Shown: positions 17,099 through 27,381, counted from the first letter of the stretch. The stretch is DNA of 40,469 nt from Bacteroidaceae bacterium (GCA_017398805.1 JAFQEZ010000078.1:1-40469); one strand, 5' to 3'. Notes: generated from the letters alone by a model not told the origin. Numbers and translations: made by a program.

Positions 17099-17130
17099 CA
17101 AAGATAGTAAAAAAGCAAAGAAAAAGCAAC
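17099..17130 (-). promoter_or_regulatory. Promoter of the efp operon
   Basis: On the minus strand, GTTG (complement of 17127-17130) is followed after 20 bases by TATCTTTG (complement of 17099-17106). The -7 box matches TAnnTTTG; the -33 box differs by one base. It lies about 67 bases before the efp start and would drive efp, GT2, radC, sufT-like and lpxH. Confidence 0.6.
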
Positions 17131-17214
17131 CATTGCACTCAATAATTATCATTGACATACAATAATATATATTAATGATAATTTATTTCTTATAGATAAT
17201 TAAACCTTCGGTTG

Positions 17215-17245
17215 TTTTACGACTCTAAAAAATTGAGTAATTTTG
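17215..17245 (+). promoter_or_regulatory. Promoter of the RND efflux operon
   Basis: TTTT (17215-17218), a 19-base spacer and TAATTTTG (17238-17245) approximate TTTG-N19-TAnnTTTG. It lies 38 bases before the adaptor start. The upstream stretch (17150-17210) is very AT-rich. No operator palindrome or adjoining regulator gene is seen. Confidence 0.5.
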
Positions 17246-17283
17246 CACATAATTTCAAAATCAGGTAAAAACAAGTATAGCAA

Positions 17284-18360
17284 ATGAACAAATATATCAA
17301 ATGGGGGTTGGTAACCCTACTCATAGCAGGAGTCGGAGTTTTCGGCTACATAAACCTGCAGCCCAAAGAGAACGAGGAGTTGTCCGAAGCCGACAAGAAA
17401 GGAAAAGGCAAGGAGAAAAAGACATTGGAGGTGTACGCCAAAGTCATCGGGCCACAACGATTGGTCGACGAACTTCCGATAATCGGCAGACTGGTTCCGG
17501 ACGAAGAGGTTATGCTCTCTTTCGAGACATCGGGCAAAATAACGGACATTTTCTTCAAGGAAGGCAGTTTTGTCAAGAAAGGGACTCTGCTTGCAAAGGT
17601 AAACGACGCGGAACTGCAGGCAGAGCTGAGCCGTCTTGAGGCACAAGTACCGCTTGCCGAGGAGCGCGTCACCCGACAGAGCAAGCTGCTGCAACGCGAT
17701 GCGGTCAGCAAGGAGGCTTTGGAGATAGTAAAAACGGAACTGGCGACTTTGAACGCAAACATAGAAAAAGTAAAGGCTCAGATAAGACAGACTGAACTTC
17801 GCGCCCCGTTCGATGGCGTCATCGGTTTACGTCAGGTAAGTGTAGGTGCATATGCTTCACCCACCACAATCGTAGCTAAGCATACATCTGTAAAGCCTAT
17901 TAAAGTAGAGTTCTCTGTACCGGAGCGCTATGCCGGCAATATCAAGAAGGGTACGGGTCTTGATTTCAATATCGAAAGCCGACTTGATACACTGCGAGCA
18001 GAGGTGTATGCGACAGAGACAAGCATTGACGACAATACCCACACCTTGCTCGTCCGCGCGATACACCCCAACAGCGACGGCAGTCTCATGTCGGGACAAT
18101 ATGCAAGCATACGCCTGAAACAGAATGACATAGAAAATGCCATTGTCGTACCAGCCGAAGCCATCGTCCCCGAAATGGGCAAGAAGAAAGTTTTCGTATA
18201 CCGTAGCGGCAAGGCAATGCCGGCAGAAGTAATAACCGGAGTAAGAACAGAGTCCGAGATACAGATAATCAAAGGCATAGAGCCCGGCGACACTGTAATA
18301 ACATCGGGAACACTGCAATTGCGCAAAGGTTCTCAAGTGAAAATCACTGCATATCAATAA
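17284..18360 (+). CDS. RND efflux periplasmic adaptor (membrane fusion protein)
   Basis: A 358-residue adaptor of the AcrA/MexA family, which links the inner-membrane pump to the outer-membrane duct. It starts with a single hydrophobic anchor (about residues 6-24, WGLVTLLIAGVGVFGYINL) and has no lipobox. A basic linker follows, then a split lipoyl-like domain (FETSGKITDIFFKEGSFVKKGTLLAKVND near residue 80 and RAPFDGVIGLRQVSVGAYA near 175). A helical hairpin sits between these halves, and beta-barrel and membrane-proximal domains come after. Complete length. First gene of a three-gene operon; the pump gene starts 18 bases downstream. The substrate cannot be inferred; solvents, drugs or bile salts are usual for such pumps. 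Confidence 0.93.
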   Translation: MNKYIKWGLVTLLIAGVGVFGYINLQPKENEELSEADKKGKGKEKKTLEVYAKVIGPQRLVDELPIIGRLVPDEEVMLSFETSGKITDIFFKEGSFVKKGTLLAKVNDAELQAELSRLEAQVPLAEERVTRQSKLLQRDAVSKEALEIVKTELATLNANIEKVKAQIRQTELRAPFDGVIGLRQVSVGAYASPTTIVAKHTSVKPIKVEFSVPERYAGNIKKGTGLDFNIESRLDTLRAEVYATETSIDDNTHTLLVRAIHPNSDGSLMSGQYASIRLKQNDIENAIVVPAEAIVPEMGKKKVFVYRSGKAMPAEVITGVRTESEIQIIKGIEPGDTVITSGTLQLRKGSQVKITAYQ

Positions 18361-18378
18361 CAGGCAAGAGCAATCAAC

Positions 18379-21300
18379 ATGAACATTTCGGAACTGAGCA
18401 TACGCAGGCCTGTGCTTGCAACAGTGCTTACCATAATAATACTTATTTTCGGTATCATAGGATATGGCTCACTCGGTGTACGAGAATACCCATCGGTAGA
18501 CAACCCAATAATCTCCGTCACTTGTACATATGCCGGAGCGAATGCCGAGGTAATCGAGAGCCAGATTACAGAGCCACTTGAGCAGAATCTTAACGGCATA
18601 CCGGGAATACGTTCACTCACCAGTACAAGCCAACAGGGACAATGCCGCATAACCATCGAGTTCGACCTCTCGGTGGACCTTGAGACCGCTGCCAATGACG
18701 TCCGCGACAAAGTTTCACGTGCCCAGAGATACCTGCCACGCGATTGTGACCCGCCGACCGTATCCAAGGCTGATGCTGATGCCATGCCTATTCTCATGGT
18801 TGCAATCCACAGCGACAACCACACATTGCTTGAGCTGAGCGAGATTGCAGACCTTACCGTAAAGGAACAGTTGCAGACAATCCCAGACGTGAGCAACGTG
18901 CAGATATGGGGAGAGAAACGTTACTCCATGCGCATATGGCTCAATCCGGATGAGATGGCAAGCAAGGGTATCACCCCTGTCGACGTTAAAAATGCGATCA
19001 CCAACGAGAATGTCGAACTGCCTTCGGGAAGCATCGAAGGAAACACCATGGAACTTACGCTTCGCACCATGGGACAGATGCATACAGCTAAGGAGTTTAA
19101 CAATATCATCTTGAGAGAGGAGAACGGCAATGTAGTCCGTTTGCGCGACATCGCCGAAGTGGAACTTGATGCCGCCGACATCAAGAGCTACATGAAGATG
19201 AACGGTGTGCCTATGGTAGGTGTTGTCGTTGTTCCCCAACCGGGCGCAAACCACATTGAGATTGCCGATGCGGTCTATGAACGCATGGAGCAGATCAAGA
19301 AAGACCTTCCCGAAGGAGTCGGATATACATATGGTTTCGACAACACCAAGTTCATCCGTGCCTCAATCGACGAGGTAAAGAACACCGTATACGAGGCATT
19401 CATCCTTGTAATCATAATAATATTCCTCTTCCTGCGCGACTGGCGAGTAACACTGATACCATGCCTTGTGATTCCGGTTTCACTCATCGGCGCATTCTTT
19501 GTAATGTACCTTGCAGGATTCTCCATAAACGTACTTACGATGCTTGCCGTCGTGCTCTCGGTGGGACTTGTCGTCGATGACGCCATAGTAATGACCGAGA
19601 ATATATACATACGCATAGAGAGAGGAATGAATCCGATGAAAGCAGGTATCGAAGGTTCAAAGGAGATCTTCTTCGCGGTCATTTCAACAACCGTAACACT
19701 TGTGGCCGTTTTCATGCCTATCGTATTCATGGAGGGTATGAGCGGAAGACTCTTCCGCGAGTTCAGTTTCGTGGTTGCAGGTTCTGTGATAATATCATCG
19801 TTCGCAGCCCTGACTTTCACACCTATGCTTGCCACCAAACTGCTCAAGAGGCGCGAAATACAACCATGGTTCTACCGCAAGACCGAGCCGTTCTTTACAG
19901 GGTTGAACAACATCTACGAGAAATCCCTAAACGCATTCATGAAGGTAAGATGGATTGCGATACCGGTATCCATTGCGATGCTTGCCATAATATGGGTTTA
20001 CTGGGAGAAGATTCCTGCCGAAATGGCACCGATGGAGGACCGTTCACAGATTACCATAAACACTCGTGGGCCCGAGGGTGTAAGCTACGAATTCATGCAG
20101 AGCTACACCGAGGAGATAGCCGAAATAGCTGACTCGATAATCCCCGATGCCGCCTCCATAACATCACGTGTGTCAAGCAACAGTGGAAACATCAGAATCA
20201 CTCTGAAAGACATCGACGAGCGTGACTACACACAGATGGAGATGGCCGAGAAACTGACTGAGGCTGTGAGCAAGAAGACAAAGGCACGAGCCTTCGTGCA
20301 GCAGCAGTCTTCGTTCGGAGGACGAAGGGGAAGCATGCCCGTGCAGTATGTGATACAGGCAACAAGCATCGAGAAGCTGCAGGAAGTACTTCCGGAGTTC
20401 CTGCGCAAGGTACACGATAATTCCACATTCAAGATGGCAGACGTAGATCTCAAGTTCAGCAGCCCCGAGATGAGAGTCAACATCAACCGCGACAAGGCAG
20501 GTTCAATGGGTGCCAGTGTACGCGATGTAGCCGAGACATTACAATATGGTCTCAGCGGACAACGCATGGGCTACTTCCACATGAACGGCAAGCAGTACGA
20601 AATAATCGGTCAGGTGAACCGCGACCAGCGCAACACACCGAACGAAGTAAAGGCTATATACATAAGGAACGACAATGGAGAGATGATACAGCTCGACAAC
20701 CTTGTAGAGTTTGTCGAGAGCGTAACTCCACCGAAGCTCTACCACTACAACCGTTTCCTTTCGGCCACCGTATCGGCAGGACTTGCCGAGGGCAAGACCA
20801 TTGGAGAAGGTATTGAAGAGATGGACAAGATTGCCGAAGAGGTACTTGACGACACATTCCGAACAGCCCTTGCCGGTGACTCAAAAGAGTTCCGTGAGAG
20901 TTCTTCGAGCCTTATGTTCGCTCTTGTATTGGCACTTGTACTCATATACCTTATACTTGCCGCACAGTTCGAGAGTTTCAAGGATCCGTTCGTAATAATG
21001 CTGACAGTACCGTTAGCCATAGCAGGAGCACTCCTGTTCATGGATAGCGGTGGTATTACCATGAATATATTCAGCCAGATTGGTATGATTATGCTTATAG
21101 GACTTGTGGCAAAGAACGGTATCCTCATCGTAGAATTCGCCAACCAGAAACAGGAGAACGGAGAGAGCAAGATGGATGCCATCAAGAGTGCTTCACTGCA
21201 ACGTCTGCGTCCGATCCTGATGACCAGCGCCTCTACAATCCTCGGTCTGTTGCCTCTTGCATGGGCAACCGGTGAGGGTGCAAACCAAAGAATTGCCATG

Positions 21301-21411
21301 GGTACGGCCGTCGTGGGCGGAATGCTTGTTTCCACCGTACTGACGATGTACATCGTACCGGCAATCTACAGCTACATTTCAACCGAACGAAAAAAGAAAG
21401 AGAAAGAATGA
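18379..21411 (+). CDS. RND efflux inner-membrane pump (AcrB/MexB-like)
   Basis: A 1010-residue proton-driven transporter of the hydrophobe/amphiphile RND family. It begins NISELSIRRPVLATVLTIII, as most members do, with one membrane helix, a large periplasmic porter loop, a block of helices near residues 340-470, a second loop and a last helical block from about residue 855. The proton-relay pair Asp400-Asp401 (GLVVDDAIVM) and Lys912 in GLVAKNGIL are intact, so the pump should be functional. It is slightly shorter than E. coli AcrB (1049). The gene overlaps the following TolC-type gene by 4 bases (ATGA), indicating coupled translation of pump and duct. Confidence 0.96.
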   Translation: MNISELSIRRPVLATVLTIIILIFGIIGYGSLGVREYPSVDNPIISVTCTYAGANAEVIESQITEPLEQNLNGIPGIRSLTSTSQQGQCRITIEFDLSVDLETAANDVRDKVSRAQRYLPRDCDPPTVSKADADAMPILMVAIHSDNHTLLELSEIADLTVKEQLQTIPDVSNVQIWGEKRYSMRIWLNPDEMASKGITPVDVKNAITNENVELPSGSIEGNTMELTLRTMGQMHTAKEFNNIILREENGNVVRLRDIAEVELDAADIKSYMKMNGVPMVGVVVVPQPGANHIEIADAVYERMEQIKKDLPEGVGYTYGFDNTKFIRASIDEVKNTVYEAFILVIIIIFLFLRDWRVTLIPCLVIPVSLIGAFFVMYLAGFSINVLTMLAVVLSVGLVVDDAIVMTENIYIRIERGMNPMKAGIEGSKEIFFAVISTTVTLVAVFMPIVFMEGMSGRLFREFSFVVAGSVIISSFAALTFTPMLATKLLKRREIQPWFYRKTEPFFTGLNNIYEKSLNAFMKVRWIAIPVSIAMLAIIWVYWEKIPAEMAPMEDRSQITINTRGPEGVSYEFMQSYTEEIAEIADSIIPDAASITSRVSSNSGNIRITLKDIDERDYTQMEMAEKLTEAVSKKTKARAFVQQQSSFGGRRGSMPVQYVIQATSIEKLQEVLPEFLRKVHDNSTFKMADVDLKFSSPEMRVNINRDKAGSMGASVRDVAETLQYGLSGQRMGYFHMNGKQYEIIGQVNRDQRNTPNEVKAIYIRNDNGEMIQLDNLVEFVESVTPPKLYHYNRFLSATVSAGLAEGKTIGEGIEEMDKIAEEVLDDTFRTALAGDSKEFRESSSSLMFALVLALVLIYLILAAQFESFKDPFVIMLTVPLAIAGALLFMDSGGITMNIFSQIGMIMLIGLVAKNGILIVEFANQKQENGESKMDAIKSASLQRLRPILMTSASTILGLLPLAWATGEGANQRIAMGTAVVGGMLVSTVLTMYIVPAIYSYISTERKKKEKE

Positions 21412-22718
21412 GAAACATACTACTGGGCATACTTGCCATAATATCGGTATCGCTCCCTGCACAAGAACTCACTTTGAAGTCATGTATCGACACTTGCCTT
21501 CAAAAGAACTTCTCGTTACGCATCAGCCGCAACGAGCTGCAGATTGCAAAGAACAACGTGACACTTGCAAACGCAGGTTATCTTCCGACTTTGGATCTCA
21601 AAGCCGGTTATAACGCCGACCTTACAAGCAGCAGCGGAAAACTGCGTTCAACCGGGAACACAGAATCATCATACAACTCGCTCGACCACAGCCTCAATGC
21701 AGGAATCAACCTTGACTGGACAATCTTCGATGGATTCAATATCAGCACCACATACAAGCAACTGAAGGAATTCGAACTGATGGGCGAGGCAAACACCCGT
21801 CTTGTACTTGAGGAATTTGTTGCAGACCTGATAGCAGAATACTACAATTTTGTACAGCAGAGATGCAGGCTCGAGAACTATTACAACGCCGTTCAGTTGT
21901 CAAAAGAGCGTCTTCGCGTCGTTGAAGAGCGTTACAATATCGGAAACTTTTCGCGTCTTGACTACCAGCAGGCAAAAGTAGACTTTTATGCCGACAGCGC
22001 AAAATACATAAAACAGCAGGAGGTTGTACTCTCCTCACGTATAGCCCTTAACGAGATGATGGCAAACGAAGCTGTATATACTCCCATCGAGACAAAGGAA
22101 AAGGATATTGAAGCCGATGCGACACTCCTTTTCGCAGATCTTTGGAACAACATGTTGGAGAAGAACACCAACCTGAAACTTGCCGAAAGCGACAGGAGAC
22201 TTAGCGAAATGGACTACAAGAAAGTTTTATCACGCAACTATCCTTATGTAAAATTCAATACCGGGTACAACTACACCTTCAGCAAGTACGACACCAACAG
22301 CTACACAAGGCGCAGCAATTGGGGAGGCAGCGCTGGTATAACAGTAGGATTCAACCTGTGGGACGGTAACCGCAAACGCGAAAAAAAGAACGCCCGAATC
22401 AAGATAGAGAACGCAAAACTGGAGCGTGACAGACTAGAGCTGGCACTAAAGGCAGAGTTAGGCAATTTGTGGCAAGCCTACCAGAACAACCTCCAGCTCA
22501 TAAAACTTGAAAAGGAGAATGTAATCACTGCACGCGAGAACCATGAAATAGCAATAGAACGCCACATGTTAGGCGACATCTCCGGAATAGAGATGCGCGA
22601 AGCACAACAGAGCCTGATTGAAGCCGAAGAACGCCTTCTCTCGGCAAAATTCCAGACAAAGCTGTGTGAAATATCCCTAAGGCTAATATCCGGGGATATC
22701 GACATTTATATGAAGTGA
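21408..22718 (+). CDS. TolC-family outer-membrane factor of the RND system
   Basis: A 436-residue outer-membrane efflux protein with a short signal peptide (MRNILLGILAIISVSLPAQ). Two repeated helical halves begin LTLKSCIDTCLQKNFSLRISRNE and LEKNTNLKLAESDRRL, with beta segments such as FNTGYNYTF and AGITVGFNLWDGNRKR. The trimer forms the exit channel for the upstream pump and adaptor. Its start overlaps the pump stop by 4 bases. This is the cognate partner of the RND pump, in contrast to the unlinked TolC-type protein at 12249. Confidence 0.93.
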   Translation: MRNILLGILAIISVSLPAQELTLKSCIDTCLQKNFSLRISRNELQIAKNNVTLANAGYLPTLDLKAGYNADLTSSSGKLRSTGNTESSYNSLDHSLNAGINLDWTIFDGFNISTTYKQLKEFELMGEANTRLVLEEFVADLIAEYYNFVQQRCRLENYYNAVQLSKERLRVVEERYNIGNFSRLDYQQAKVDFYADSAKYIKQQEVVLSSRIALNEMMANEAVYTPIETKEKDIEADATLLFADLWNNMLEKNTNLKLAESDRRLSEMDYKKVLSRNYPYVKFNTGYNYTFSKYDTNSYTRRSNWGGSAGITVGFNLWDGNRKREKKNARIKIENAKLERDRLELALKAELGNLWQAYQNNLQLIKLEKENVITARENHEIAIERHMLGDISGIEMREAQQSLIEAEERLLSAKFQTKLCEISLRLISGDIDIYMK

Positions 22719-22722
22719 CAGA

Positions 22723-22753
22723 GTTGCACATTTGTATATTTTTCATACCTTTG
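22723..22753 (+). promoter_or_regulatory. Promoter of the beta-barrel receptor gene
   Basis: GTTG (22723-22726), a 19-base spacer and TACCTTTG (22746-22753) fit the Bacteroidetes pattern with one -33 mismatch. Transcription would start near 22759, leaving a leader of about 90 bases. Its presence separates this gene from the efflux operon. Confidence 0.58.
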
Positions 22754-22846
22754 CAAAGTTTTTTCAAAAAGCATGTTTTCATGCCGTAAAAAGCAGGCAA
22801 AACGTTTTTTGACAATGACTTTTGCAATAAACAATCACAACATAAA

Positions 22847-25333
22847 ATGAAAAGAAAATATCTGTTTTTATTACTGCTTCTGATGCCGTTTGCCATCATG
22901 GCACAGGTATCTGGAACAGTAAGCGGAAAACTTATCGACGGTGAAGAGGGCGGTCCTATGGGATATGCAACTGTAGGTGTATACAAGGAAGGTAATGACA
23001 CTCCATTCAAAGGATGTCAGTCAGATGATAACGGAAACTTCAAGATAAACGGACTTGGCGAAGGACGCTACACATTGAAATTTTCAATGGTCGGATACTT
23101 GGATGACAGCCGCACAATAAGCATAACAGCCGGAAAGAACAAGATAAATCTTGGCAACATCACGTTAAAAGGATCACGTATGCTCAAGGAGGTCGTCGTA
23201 ACAGAACAGCGTTCACAGATGAGTTTCGAGATAGACAAGAGAGTCTTTACCGTGGACCAAAGCATTGCAACGACCGGAGGTTCGGCAAGTGACGTACTGG
23301 TAGATATACCATCTGTCGAGGTGAGCAATGAGGGAGCTGTATCCTTGCGTGGCAGCGAGAGTGTGACAATATGGATCAACGGCAAGTCGAGCGGACTCAC
23401 AGCCGACAACCAGGGCGACATACTACAGCAGATGCCAGCCGGTTCAATCGAGAAGATCGAGGTGATTACCAACCCTTCGGCAAAGCACTCGCCCGAGGGT
23501 ACCGCCGGTATCATCAACATAATACTAAAGCGCGACCGTAAAGCAGGCTACTATGGTAGCGCACAGGCAGGAGGCGACAGCCGTGGCGGTTACAACGCCG
23601 GTGCCAACATAAACTTCAGCAGCGGTGCATTCGATGCCTATGGAGGTCTCAACTACCGCAACATGCAGTTCGAGAATGACGGCAACACCGATACGAGATA
23701 TGCAGGTCTCCCTTATGACAGTTACCAGCGCCAGAGAAGCAGCGGCGAGCACAATCCGAACAACATCTTCGGACGTGCCGGATTCACATGGCGTATGACT
23801 GAGAAGGACGAAATCTACGCCAACCTGATGGGTATGTACGGTAACGGCAAGCATAAGAATAACATAATAACAGAAAGCGGTTGGATGAACAGCGAAGGGA
23901 ATTACGGTGACCCCAACCGCCGTACCGTACGCAACACCTCACAGGAAGGCAGTCCACGCATGTATAATGTAGAACTTGGCTACACACACCGCTGGAGTGA
24001 CACACACTTCATTGATTTATCTGTAGGACATCATGTTTGGGCACAGAAACGCGATGCGACATACCGTCAGGAGACACAGATATTCGGTGCAGATACAATC
24101 ATACACAACAGCTACCAGTTCCAGGACGGCGAGAACAAGAGCAGCAACACTGAAATCAAGCTCGACTACGAATACAAGATAAATGACAACCACCGCATTG
24201 AGGCAGGTTACAAGGGTGACTTCTCAGATGACAAGAGCCCTGTAATAACATATAATGACGAGGCGCACCATAATGTGGACCGGAACCTTTACAACAAGTT
24301 CCGTTACAAACAGGACACCCATGCGCTCTACGCCACATATTCCGGACGTGTCGGCAAACTCGGTTTCCAGGTCGGTCTACGTGGTGAATACTGGAACGTC
24401 AGGACACGATCATATGGCTGGAACGAAGAGCAGAGCGGTCAATTGCCAGGCTACACCGGTAAAGATTTCTTCAAGTTGTTCCCAAGTGCATTCCTCAGTT
24501 ACGAGATTAGCGACGGACAGGAGATTCAGGTCAACTACACACGCCGTCTGCGTCGTCCTTGGGGCGGACAACTCAACAGTTTCCAGAACATCAGCGACTC
24601 CACGAACATATCGTTCGGTAACCCCGGACTTGTACCGGAGTATTCGAATGCATATGAAATCAACTACCTGAAGAACTGGGACAACCACACCCTCTCCGTT
24701 TCGGGTTACTACCGCACCACCGATGGTGTCATAGAGCGAATAAGCTACAGCAAGGACAATGTGATATATACGACACACGAGAACGTTGCAAGCACACAGT
24801 CGGCAGGACTTGAAATCGTGGGCAAAAACCGTTTGTTCAAGATTGTTGACCTTACAACAACCGTGAACCTATTCTATTATAAGCTGGACGGTTTCAAATA
24901 TGTAATAAACAACCAGACCATCACAGGCGAAGCCGACGAGAATTTTTCATGGAACGCACGCATGACAGCCAGCGTGATGCTGCCATGGGGTATCACAATG
25001 CAGCTTACAGGCCGCTACAATGCAAAACGCATTGTGGCACAGGGATACCGCGAACCGAACTATGCCCTTGACCTTGGACTGCGCAAGATGTTCAACAAGA
25101 ACTGGAGCATAAGCGTGAACGCACGAGACCTGCTCGATTCACGCGGATGGCACAGTGTTACCGAAAACAATCTCTTCCGTCGCGATTCGGAAAGTTCACG
25201 TGGAGGACGCACCTTCGGTGTAACACTAACATACAGTTTCGGCAACATGAAGGCCCAGATGCCTAAACGCAAGCAGCAGGAGATGCCAAGCAGCGGATAT
25301 GACGACATGGATGGCGGCATGGGCGAGATGTAA
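22847..25333 (+). CDS. Outer-membrane beta-barrel protein, TonB-dependent-receptor-like
   Basis: An 828-residue outer-membrane protein. It has a signal peptide (KYLFLLLLLMPFAIMAQ), a carboxypeptidase-regulatory-like beta-sandwich (about residues 22-95, with GYATV, DDNGNFKI and GEGRYTLKFSMVGY) and a plug-like domain (about 110-225, DVLVDIPSVEVSNEGAVSLRGS and GTAGIINIILK). A long barrel of amphipathic strands follows, ending near residue 800 with FGVTLTYSFGNM. The architecture matches the outer membrane beta-barrel family related to TonB receptors; substrate unknown. About 25 residues remain after the last strand, rich in Met, Asp and Gly (SGYDDMDGGMGEM), a possible metal-binding tail. It has its own promoter and terminator. 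Confidence 0.88.
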   Translation: MKRKYLFLLLLLMPFAIMAQVSGTVSGKLIDGEEGGPMGYATVGVYKEGNDTPFKGCQSDDNGNFKINGLGEGRYTLKFSMVGYLDDSRTISITAGKNKINLGNITLKGSRMLKEVVVTEQRSQMSFEIDKRVFTVDQSIATTGGSASDVLVDIPSVEVSNEGAVSLRGSESVTIWINGKSSGLTADNQGDILQQMPAGSIEKIEVITNPSAKHSPEGTAGIINIILKRDRKAGYYGSAQAGGDSRGGYNAGANINFSSGAFDAYGGLNYRNMQFENDGNTDTRYAGLPYDSYQRQRSSGEHNPNNIFGRAGFTWRMTEKDEIYANLMGMYGNGKHKNNIITESGWMNSEGNYGDPNRRTVRNTSQEGSPRMYNVELGYTHRWSDTHFIDLSVGHHVWAQKRDATYRQETQIFGADTIIHNSYQFQDGENKSSNTEIKLDYEYKINDNHRIEAGYKGDFSDDKSPVITYNDEAHHNVDRNLYNKFRYKQDTHALYATYSGRVGKLGFQVGLRGEYWNVRTRSYGWNEEQSGQLPGYTGKDFFKLFPSAFLSYEISDGQEIQVNYTRRLRRPWGGQLNSFQNISDSTNISFGNPGLVPEYSNAYEINYLKNWDNHTLSVSGYYRTTDGVIERISYSKDNVIYTTHENVASTQSAGLEIVGKNRLFKIVDLTTTVNLFYYKLDGFKYVINNQTITGEADENFSWNARMTASVMLPWGITMQLTGRYNAKRIVAQGYREPNYALDLGLRKMFNKNWSISVNARDLLDSRGWHSVTENNLFRRDSESSRGGRTFGVTLTYSFGNMKAQMPKRKQQEMPSSGYDDMDGGMGEM

Positions 25334-25359
25334 GAGTCCTGATGCAGGGAACTTAAAAC

Positions 25360-25403
25360 AACAATAAAAGATGCGGATAGCAATATCCGCATCTTTTATT
25401 GTT
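25360..25403 (+). terminator. Terminator of the beta-barrel receptor gene
   Basis: Perfect 20-base inverted repeats flank the loop GCAA; the core is GATGCGGATA and the right arm ends in CTTTTATTGTT. It lies 26 bases after the stop codon. Confidence 0.88.
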
Positions 25404-25524
25404 AATGGGAGTGCATTTTTATTCAAAAACATTTCCTAATATCATAAATGTTTGCGAAATTTGGCAGCAAAACGTGTGCTTCTGCACCATAAAAATCAAT
25501 AACTAACCATAAAAGACCATAATA

Positions 25525-27378
25525 ATGGCAGAAAAAGGACAAACACAGAAACTCGACCAGATTGTCGTGCGTTTCTCAGGTGACTCGGGCGACGGAATGC
25601 AGCTGGCCGGCAACATCTTCTCCACAATCTCAGCGACAGTGGGAAATGACATCTGTACCTTCCCAGACTACCCGGCCGACATCCGTGCCCCGCAAGGAGT
25701 GCTGACAGGCGTTTCGGGATTTCAGGTACACGTAGGAGCAGACAAGGTGCTGACTCCCGGTGACAAATGCGACATTCTGGTTGCCATGAACCCGGCAGCA
25801 CTGAAGACACAGTACAAGCACTGCAAGCCAACCGGTGCCATAATAATAGACAGTGACTCATTCACAGAGAAGGACTTGCAGAAAGCGGAGTTCAAGAGCG
25901 ATGACCCCATAACAGAACTGGGTATCACATGCGAGGTTGTCCCCTGCCCCATCACATCACTCTGCCAGGCAACACTTGCCGACAGTGGCATGGACAACAA
26001 GAGTATACTCCGTTGCAAGAACATGCTTGCACTTGGTCTTGTATGCTGGATATATGACCGTGACCTCGCGCTTGCCGAGAACATGCTCCGCAAAAAATTC
26101 GCAAAGAAGCCGGAGATTGCAGAAGCGAACATTAAGGTACTGCATGCCGGATATGACATGGGGCACAACACCCACACATCCATTGCACATACATACAGTG
26201 TAGAGAGCGACCCTGCGACAAAAAGGGGACGTTACATGGACATCAACGGCAACAAGGCTACCGCATACGGTCTTATGGCAGCAGCCGAAAAGGCAGGCAT
26301 GAGACTCTTCCTGGGTTCCTACCCCATCACCCCTGCTACGGACATTCTCCACGAACTTGCGAAACACAAATCAATGGGTGTGATTACGATGCAGGCCGAG
26401 GATGAGATTGCCGGTTGCGCATCGGCTGTAGGCGCGGCATATGCAGGAGCGCTCGCATGTACATCAACATCGGGCCCAGGTATATGTCTCAAGAGCGAGG
26501 CAATCAACCTTGCTGTAATAACAGAATTGCCGTTGGTAATCATTGACGTCCAGCGCGGAGGCCCGTCTACAGGACTCCCTACAAAGAGCGAGCAGACCGA
26601 CCTTCTTCAAGCACTTTACGGACGTAACGGTGAAAGCCCGATACCGGTAATTGCAGCGACATCGCCAACCAATTGCTTCGATGCTGCATTCACAGCATGC
26701 AAGGTTGCCGTAGAGCACATGACACCCGTCATCCTGCTCACCGATGCATTCATTGCAAACGGTTCTGCAGCATGGAAACTTCCCGACATAAATGCTTATC
26801 CTGCAATAGTTCCGCCATATGTTACTCCGGAGATGCAGGAGGGATGGAGTCCCTACAAGCGTAACCCTGAAACGGACGTACGTTATTGGGCAGTACCGGG
26901 CACACCGGGATTCACACACCGTATCGGCGGACTTGAGAAGAGTGCTGCTACAGGTGCCATTAGCAACGACCCCGCCAACCACCACAATATGGTTGAGGCA
27001 AGAGCCAGGAAAGTTGCGAAAATTGCTGACAGCCTGCCACTCCAGCAAGTTGAAGGAGACGTGGATGCCGACCTGCTCATTGTAGGCTTCGGCGGCACAT
27101 ACGGACACCTTTGTGAAGCTATGCAGCAGATGCAGAGCGAAGGAAAGAAGGTTGCTCTTGCACACTTCGAATACATCAACCCGTTGCCACGCAACACCGA
27201 AGAGATTCTTCGCCGCTATAAGAAGATTGTCGTTGCCGAACAGAATATGGGACAACTCGCCGGCTATCTGCGCAGCAAGTTCCAGGGAGTAGTACTACAC
27301 CAGTACAACGAAGTGAAAGGACAGCCTTTCGCAGTTGAGTCACTGGCAAATGCATTCACTAAAATAATGGAGGAATAA
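25525..27378 (+). CDS. korA: 2-oxoacid:ferredoxin oxidoreductase, fused gamma-alpha subunit
   Basis: A 617-residue subunit of a 2-oxoglutarate-type ferredoxin oxidoreductase, which oxidatively decarboxylates a 2-oxoacid to an acyl-CoA and reduces ferredoxin (reversible in anaerobes). Residues 1-190 are the gamma-type domain (VVRFSGDSGDGMQLAGNIF, PDYPADIRAP). The alpha domain starts near residue 247 (YGLMAAAEKAGMRLFLGSYPITPATD) and includes QAEDEIAGCASAVGAAYAGA and TSTSGPG. The TPP-binding partner korB follows after 3 bases. The 2-oxoglutarate assignment over pyruvate rests on the fused layout and domain order and is an inference. Confidence 0.9.
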   Translation: MAEKGQTQKLDQIVVRFSGDSGDGMQLAGNIFSTISATVGNDICTFPDYPADIRAPQGVLTGVSGFQVHVGADKVLTPGDKCDILVAMNPAALKTQYKHCKPTGAIIIDSDSFTEKDLQKAEFKSDDPITELGITCEVVPCPITSLCQATLADSGMDNKSILRCKNMLALGLVCWIYDRDLALAENMLRKKFAKKPEIAEANIKVLHAGYDMGHNTHTSIAHTYSVESDPATKRGRYMDINGNKATAYGLMAAAEKAGMRLFLGSYPITPATDILHELAKHKSMGVITMQAEDEIAGCASAVGAAYAGALACTSTSGPGICLKSEAINLAVITELPLVIIDVQRGGPSTGLPTKSEQTDLLQALYGRNGESPIPVIAATSPTNCFDAAFTACKVAVEHMTPVILLTDAFIANGSAAWKLPDINAYPAIVPPYVTPEMQEGWSPYKRNPETDVRYWAVPGTPGFTHRIGGLEKSAATGAISNDPANHHNMVEARARKVAKIADSLPLQQVEGDVDADLLIVGFGGTYGHLCEAMQQMQSEGKKVALAHFEYINPLPRNTEEILRRYKKIVVAEQNMGQLAGYLRSKFQGVVLHQYNEVKGQPFAVESLANAFTKIMEE

Positions 27379-27381
27379 AAG

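Noticed and set aside
20745-21353. A 202-codon open frame antisense to the RND pump
   Set aside because: The complement of conserved membrane helices produces hydrophobic mirror frames; no independent support.
26464-27255. A 263-codon open frame antisense to korA
   Set aside because: It lies entirely within a confidently identified enzyme gene and shows the odd composition of a mirror frame.
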